A stretch of 35,550 nt of DNA from RGIG1668 sp045124495. Its GTDB lineage: Bacteria > Bacillota > Clostridia > Lachnospirales > Lachnospiraceae. The notes beneath the pieces were generated by a model. The model had not been told where the DNA came from. It did not search any database and saw nothing but the letters and a program-made list of their open reading frames with translations. Positions 32,220-35,550 of the stretch are shown piece by piece. The stretch covers positions 1-35,550 of the forward strand of contig JBGVLX010000072.1 in assembly GCA_045124495.1 (NCBI GenBank), in the 5' to 3' direction. The position numbers were made by a program, and so were the translations under genes. Within the stretch, counting starts at the first letter, position 1. Every line of letters begins with the position of its first letter.

Positions 32220-33275
32220 TTGGGTAAAAAAGAAAAGATGTGGAACGGAATTTTGTTGGTGACGTTAACCTTAATTACCGTTCTTGTGTTGATTAAAAAT
32301 CATGAGTTAAAAGATTTAGACGAAATTTTAAAGAACTTAAATTATGGATATCTTGGACTGGCAGTACTGGCCATGGTGGTAAATACCTTGTTCGACAGTG
32401 CCATTTTGAAAATGAACACAGATTATCTGGAACAAAAAATAAAATTTTCGCAGGCCTGTTTTTTGACTGTGGACGGACAATATTATAGTATGGTTACCCC
32501 TTTGGGGTCCGGAGGACAGCCAATGCAGATTTATGCCATGAAAAGAAGGTATGAAATACCTGTTTCAAAGGCAACAGCGGCTACCATACACAAGTGTTTC
32601 ACCTATCAGTATGTCATAGGGGTTATGTCTGTGGGAGCATTTTTTGTGCTGTTTGGTTTTTTAAGGGAACAATTTTCCTCTTATTTCTGGATCATAGTGT
32701 TGGCAGTATTGATTAATGTACTTGCAACCGTTGCAATGGTCTTAATTGTTTATAATGGGAAATGGGTGATCAAAGTAACAGAGAAGATATGTAATTTTTT
32801 ACATCGTTTTCGTCTTACCAAAAATGTGAAAGCCACCAAGATACTTCAAACAGTGGAAGAATACGATGTCAGCTTAAGAGGAATGAAAGATGACAAGAAA
32901 TTATTCCTAAAATCCTTTTTCCTGAATTTTTGTGCCATGACTTGTTATTTTAGTATTGCTTACTTTGTATTTCGAGCCATGAACATTTCACATCTTTCTT
33001 TTGTGGCAGCTTTTTGCATGCAGATACTGGTGTACGCTGTAACCAGCTGCATTCCTACTCCGGGAAATGCCGGAGCATCAGAAAGTGGTTTTTATATTTT
33101 ATTTGCCACATTGGTTCCGGATAAAAATCTGGCAGTTGCCATGTTACTGTGGAGAATCATTATTTATTACTTAAATTTGCTTGTATCAGCCATCATTGTA
33201 TGGATCGATTTCTTGATTCGGGGCAAGAAAATGGAAAATTATGATAAAGAACAGCCGGAATGCGAATCTGTGTAG
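32220..33275 (+). CDS. YbhN/MprF-type flippase-like membrane protein
   Basis: A 351-residue integral membrane protein of the lysylphosphatidylglycerol synthase transmembrane-region family (AglD/YbhN/MprF N-domain). Seven or eight hydrophobic segments are visible, beginning ILLVTLTLITVLVLI. Family signatures are LGSGGQPMQIYAM and the IPTPGNAGASESGF loop before the last helices. Such domains translocate or handle lipids or glycolipids across the membrane. No aminoacyl transferase domain is present. The TTG at 32220 is preferred because AAGGGGTGA lies about five bases upstream; an ATG at 32187 lacks a good site. The 3' end is the seed of a 35-bp tandem array. Confidence 0.85.
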   Translation: MGKKEKMWNGILLVTLTLITVLVLIKNHELKDLDEILKNLNYGYLGLAVLAMVVNTLFDSAILKMNTDYLEQKIKFSQACFLTVDGQYYSMVTPLGSGGQPMQIYAMKRRYEIPVSKATAATIHKCFTYQYVIGVMSVGAFFVLFGFLREQFSSYFWIIVLAVLINVLATVAMVLIVYNGKWVIKVTEKICNFLHRFRLTKNVKATKILQTVEEYDVSLRGMKDDKKLFLKSFFLNFCAMTCYFSIAYFVFRAMNISHLSFVAAFCMQILVYAVTSCIPTPGNAGASESGFYILFATLVPDKNLAVAMLLWRIIIYYLNLLVSAIIVWIDFLIRGKKMENYDKEQPECESV

Positions 33276-33470
33276 GACTGTAAAAAACACTGAAATGCGA
33301 ATCTGTGTAGAACTGTAAAAAACAGTGGAATGCGAATCTGTGTAGAACTGTAAAAAACAGTGAAATGCAAATCTGTGTAGAATTGTAAAAGACACTGAAA
33401 TGCGAATTTGTGTAGAACTGTAAAAAAACACTGAAATGCGAATCCCTGTAGGAATATCGTAAAGAGCAAC
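33257..33470 (+). repeat. 35-bp tandem array derived from the 3' end of the YbhN-like gene
   Basis: Units starting G(G/A)AATGCGAATCTGTGTAG begin at 33257, 33292, 33327, 33362 and 33397 (35-36 bp period), with a degenerate sixth at 33433. The first unit contains the last coding bases and stop codon of the YbhN-like gene (Glu-Cys-Glu-Ser-Val-stop). Each later unit repeats that gene end as noncoding DNA. Confidence 0.93.
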
Positions 33471-33491
33471 GGAATGTGGGTAAATGTTACT

Positions 33492-34313
33492 ATGAAAAAG
33501 AATGATTTAAATATCAATCAACATAAAGAGGAAAAATTAAAGGAAATTCTATGTACAAAGTGGCTTGGAAAAGACACTGTATTTTTTAGTACCTGCGATT
33601 CTACCAACACAAGATTACAGGAATTAGCAAATGCCGGCGCAAAAGAAGGTACTGTGGTGATTTCCGTAGAACAGACTGCCGGACAGGGAAGAAACGGACG
33701 AAACTGGAATTCACCTAAAGGGGAAGGCATTTTTTTAAGCATGCTCCTTCGTCCGGAATTTAAGCCAAGATACGCTTCCATGATAACTTTAGTGACGGCA
33801 TTGGCAGTATGCTCCGCTTTGGGAAAAAATGGGGTAGAACGCCTTTTTATAAAATGGCCTAATGATATTGTAGCAAGTGGAAAAAAACTATGTGGTATCT
33901 TAACAAAAATGAGTACGGACGCAGAAGCCATACAGTATATCATTGTAGGACTAGGAATCAACGTAAACCAAAAGAATTTTCACCCGGAAATAGCGAAAAT
34001 TGCAACCTCCCTTTACATAGAAACCAAAGAAGAAAAAAGCCAGGTAAATATCATTGCTGACTTTCTTTCTGCCTTTGAAACCTACTATGAGCAATTCCGG
34101 ATAACCAAAGACCTATCCCTATTAAAAGAGGAATACAATCAAAAACTGGTTCACCGTAATTCCATGGTACGAATCATCGAAGAAGGACGGGAAAAAACCG
34201 TAAAAGCCTTAGAAATCAATGAAAAAGGGGAACTTTTAGTAGAAGAACAAGGACAGATAAGAACCATAATAGCCGGAGAAATTTCGGTACGAGGAATTTA
34301 TGGTTATACATAA
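33492..34313 (+). CDS. birA: Biotin-[acetyl-CoA-carboxylase] ligase, catalytic type without HTH
   Basis: A 273-residue ligase that activates biotin as biotinyl-AMP and attaches it to the lysine of biotin carboxyl carrier proteins. Visible motifs are CDSTNTRLQELA, the glycine-rich adenylate loop GQGRNGRNW (64-72), IKWPNDIVASGKKLCGIL with the catalytic Lys, and IIVGLGINVNQ. The C-terminal SH3-like domain is present. The N-terminus has only about 25 residues before the catalytic domain, so the DNA-binding helix-turn-helix of bifunctional BirA is absent. The ATG at 33492 is chosen; an in-frame ATG at 33474 lies in the end of the 35-bp repeat array. Neither has a strong ribosome binding site. Confidence 0.92.
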   Translation: MKKNDLNINQHKEEKLKEILCTKWLGKDTVFFSTCDSTNTRLQELANAGAKEGTVVISVEQTAGQGRNGRNWNSPKGEGIFLSMLLRPEFKPRYASMITLVTALAVCSALGKNGVERLFIKWPNDIVASGKKLCGILTKMSTDAEAIQYIIVGLGINVNQKNFHPEIAKIATSLYIETKEEKSQVNIIADFLSAFETYYEQFRITKDLSLLKEEYNQKLVHRNSMVRIIEEGREKTVKALEINEKGELLVEEQGQIRTIIAGEISVRGIYGYT

Positions 34314-34392
34314 AACAACTGAAAGATTTGTTTACAAGTTATGTCCAATGACCTTTTCATTATCTTGGTTAACATAGAAATGGAGATATTAG

Positions 34393-35550
34393 ATGAAAAA
34401 AATAGTGCTGGGTATTTTGGCCCATGTTGATGCAGGAAAAACCACATTATCGGAAAGTCTGCTTTACTTGTCCGGTGAAATCCGTAAATTAGGTAGAGTA
34501 GACCATAAAAATACATTTTTAGACCACAATGAATTAGAACGACAACGAGGAATTACCATATTCTCCAAACAGGCGTGGATGAAATACGAAGATATGGAAA
34601 TACAACTTTTAGACACCCCCGGTCATGTGGATTTTTCAGCAGAAATGGAACGAACGTTACAAATTTTAGACTATGCCATTGTAGTGATAAATGGTATGGA
34701 TTTAGTGCAGGGACATACAGAAATGGTATTTCGTTTATTGGCAAGGTATCAAATCCCTGCCTTTCTTTTTATAAACAAAATGGATGTATCTCCATTTGGC
34801 AAAGAAGAAATCATAGAAGAACTAAGAAAACGGTTAAGTGAACAAATCATTGACTTTACGAAGAATGATTTTTCCCCTGCGGATTATGAAATTATGGCAA
34901 TGAGCAAAGAGCCGTTATTGGAACAATACTTAGATTCCGGAATCATAACCAAAGAACAAATCAAAAAAGCCATAAAAGAAAGAGGGATTTTTCCTTGTTA
35001 TTTTGGCTCTGCCTTAAAGATGGAAGGGGTAGAGGAACTTTTAAAAGGAATGCAGGAGTATGTTTTGGAAACAGCGAAAGTCCCGGATTTTGGTGCAAAG
35101 GTATATAAAATTGGAAAAGATGAGCAAGGAAGCCGCCTGACCTATCTAAAGGTAACGGGAGGTTCCCTAAAAGCTAAGACTTTATTAAAAATCAAACAAA
35201 AATCAGGCGAAGAACTAGAAGAAAAAGTGGACCAGGTTCGTCTTTACAGTGGAGCGAAATTTAAGATTTTAGAGGAAGCCACGGAGGGAACAGTTTGTGC
35301 GGTTACCGGATTAAAAGCAACCTATCCGGGACAGGGATTGGGAATAGAAAAGGATTCGGATTTACCAGTACTAGAGTCCGTATTAACCTATCAGGTGATT
35401 CCGAAAGAGGGAGAGGACCCTCATAAGGTGCTTTTAAAACTTCGGGAGTTAGAAGAAGAAGAGCCGGAACTTCATGTAGTCTGGAAAGAAGAGTTACAGG
35501 AACTTCATGTTCGTTTGATGGGAGAAGTGCAGTTGGATATCATTCAGAAT
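34393..35550 (+). CDS. TetM/EF-G-like translation factor GTPase, 5' part
   Basis: The frame is open from the ATG at 34393 (GGAGATATTAG upstream) to the window end, giving 386 codons without a stop. The GTPase domain has the P-loop AHVDAGKTT (10-18), the effector Thr in ERQRGITIFS, LDTPGHVDF and INKMD. The following domain II (VYKIGKDEQGSRLTYLKVTG) and the start of the next domains are typical of ribosomal protection proteins and EF-G relatives. Chromosomal members are widespread in Clostridia and are not necessarily resistance genes. The missing 3' part should hold about 250-280 further residues, including domain IV, whose tip would decide between tetracycline protection and another role. Confidence 0.9.
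   Translation, partial: MKKIVLGILAHVDAGKTTLSESLLYLSGEIRKLGRVDHKNTFLDHNELERQRGITIFSKQAWMKYEDMEIQLLDTPGHVDFSAEMERTLQILDYAIVVINGMDLVQGHTEMVFRLLARYQIPAFLFINKMDVSPFGKEEIIEELRKRLSEQIIDFTKNDFSPADYEIMAMSKEPLLEQYLDSGIITKEQIKKAIKERGIFPCYFGSALKMEGVEELLKGMQEYVLETAKVPDFGAKVYKIGKDEQGSRLTYLKVTGGSLKAKTLLKIKQKSGEELEEKVDQVRLYSGAKFKILEEATEGTVCAVTGLKATYPGQGLGIEKDSDLPVLESVLTYQVIPKEGEDPHKVLLKLRELEEEEPELHVVWKEELQELHVRLMGEVQLDIIQN

Noticed and set aside
33257..33470. CRISPR-like array
   Set aside because: The units follow each other without unique spacers and derive from the adjacent gene end, so it is a plain tandem repeat.
33186..33517. Antisense ORFs over the 35-bp array
   Set aside because: Open frames result from the repeat period and are Phe/His-rich artefacts.
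34393..35550. Tetracycline resistance gene tet(M)
   Set aside because: The sequence is clearly of the TetM/EF-G family, but chromosomal relatives without resistance are common in Clostridia and the decisive 3' part is outside the window.

Overview
The window looks like the chromosome of a low-GC, Gram-positive anaerobe of the Clostridia, most likely a Lachnospiraceae member. The evidence is AT-rich intergenic DNA with clear GGAGG ribosome binding sites, MurE carrying the DNPR signature of meso-diaminopimelate ligases beside dapF, cell-wall-binding repeat proteins, and UgtP/MGDG-type glycolipid synthases. No rRNA, tRNA, CRISPR array or complete insertion sequence was seen. Nearly all genes are on the + strand; an oligopeptide-type transport operon (22.8-26.6 kb) is on the - strand.

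Layout. 0-1.1 kb: 3' end of an AAA-ATPase/PD-(D/E)XK gene, then an AT-rich leader region with two promoters, a long hairpin, an intrinsic terminator and two doubtful small ORFs. 1.3-4.8 kb: GT2-TPR glycosyltransferase, CCA-adding enzyme, HAD phosphatase. 5.0-7.2 kb: L,D-transpeptidase lipoprotein and a helical protein of unknown role. 7.3-9.0 kb: ispE and a GntR/FCD regulator. 9.2-12.9 kb: a secreted repeat protein with a degenerate CAP domain, dapF, murE. 13.1-15.5 kb: malQ and plsC. 15.6-22.7 kb: an operon of a response regulator, a 961-residue protein with two PH-like domains, and a 1119-residue J-domain/TPR protein; this is the best candidate for an undescribed system. 22.8-26.6 kb (-): oppC, oppB, oppA with no ATPase genes. 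26.7-26.9 kb (-): a predicted small RNA of about 115 nt with three C-rich motifs. 27.2-33.3 kb: zinc-ribbon membrane protein, two tandem glycolipid synthases, polysaccharide deacetylase, YkoP-like protein, YbhN/MprF-type membrane protein. 33.5 kb to the end: a biotin ligase without HTH and the start of a TetM/EF-G-like GTPase.

Intergenic DNA is unusually structured. A MITE-like family (ends AGGTRATTGCGAAAC) occurs as at least five copies plus a remnant, and its right end resembles an outward promoter. Separately, five intergenic spacers hold tandem repeats (33-61 bp units). In three of them the unit is clearly a copy of the start or end of the adjacent gene.

Functional links. Envelope construction dominates: murE, dapF, L,D-transpeptidase, cell-wall-binding proteins, glycolipid synthases, deacetylase, PlsC and the YbhN-like protein. 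A 10-bp palindrome, TTGTATACAA, lies at both the ispE-gntR promoter and the oppA promoter. This suggests, as inference, that the local GntR/FCD regulator controls both its own operon and the transporter 17 kb away.
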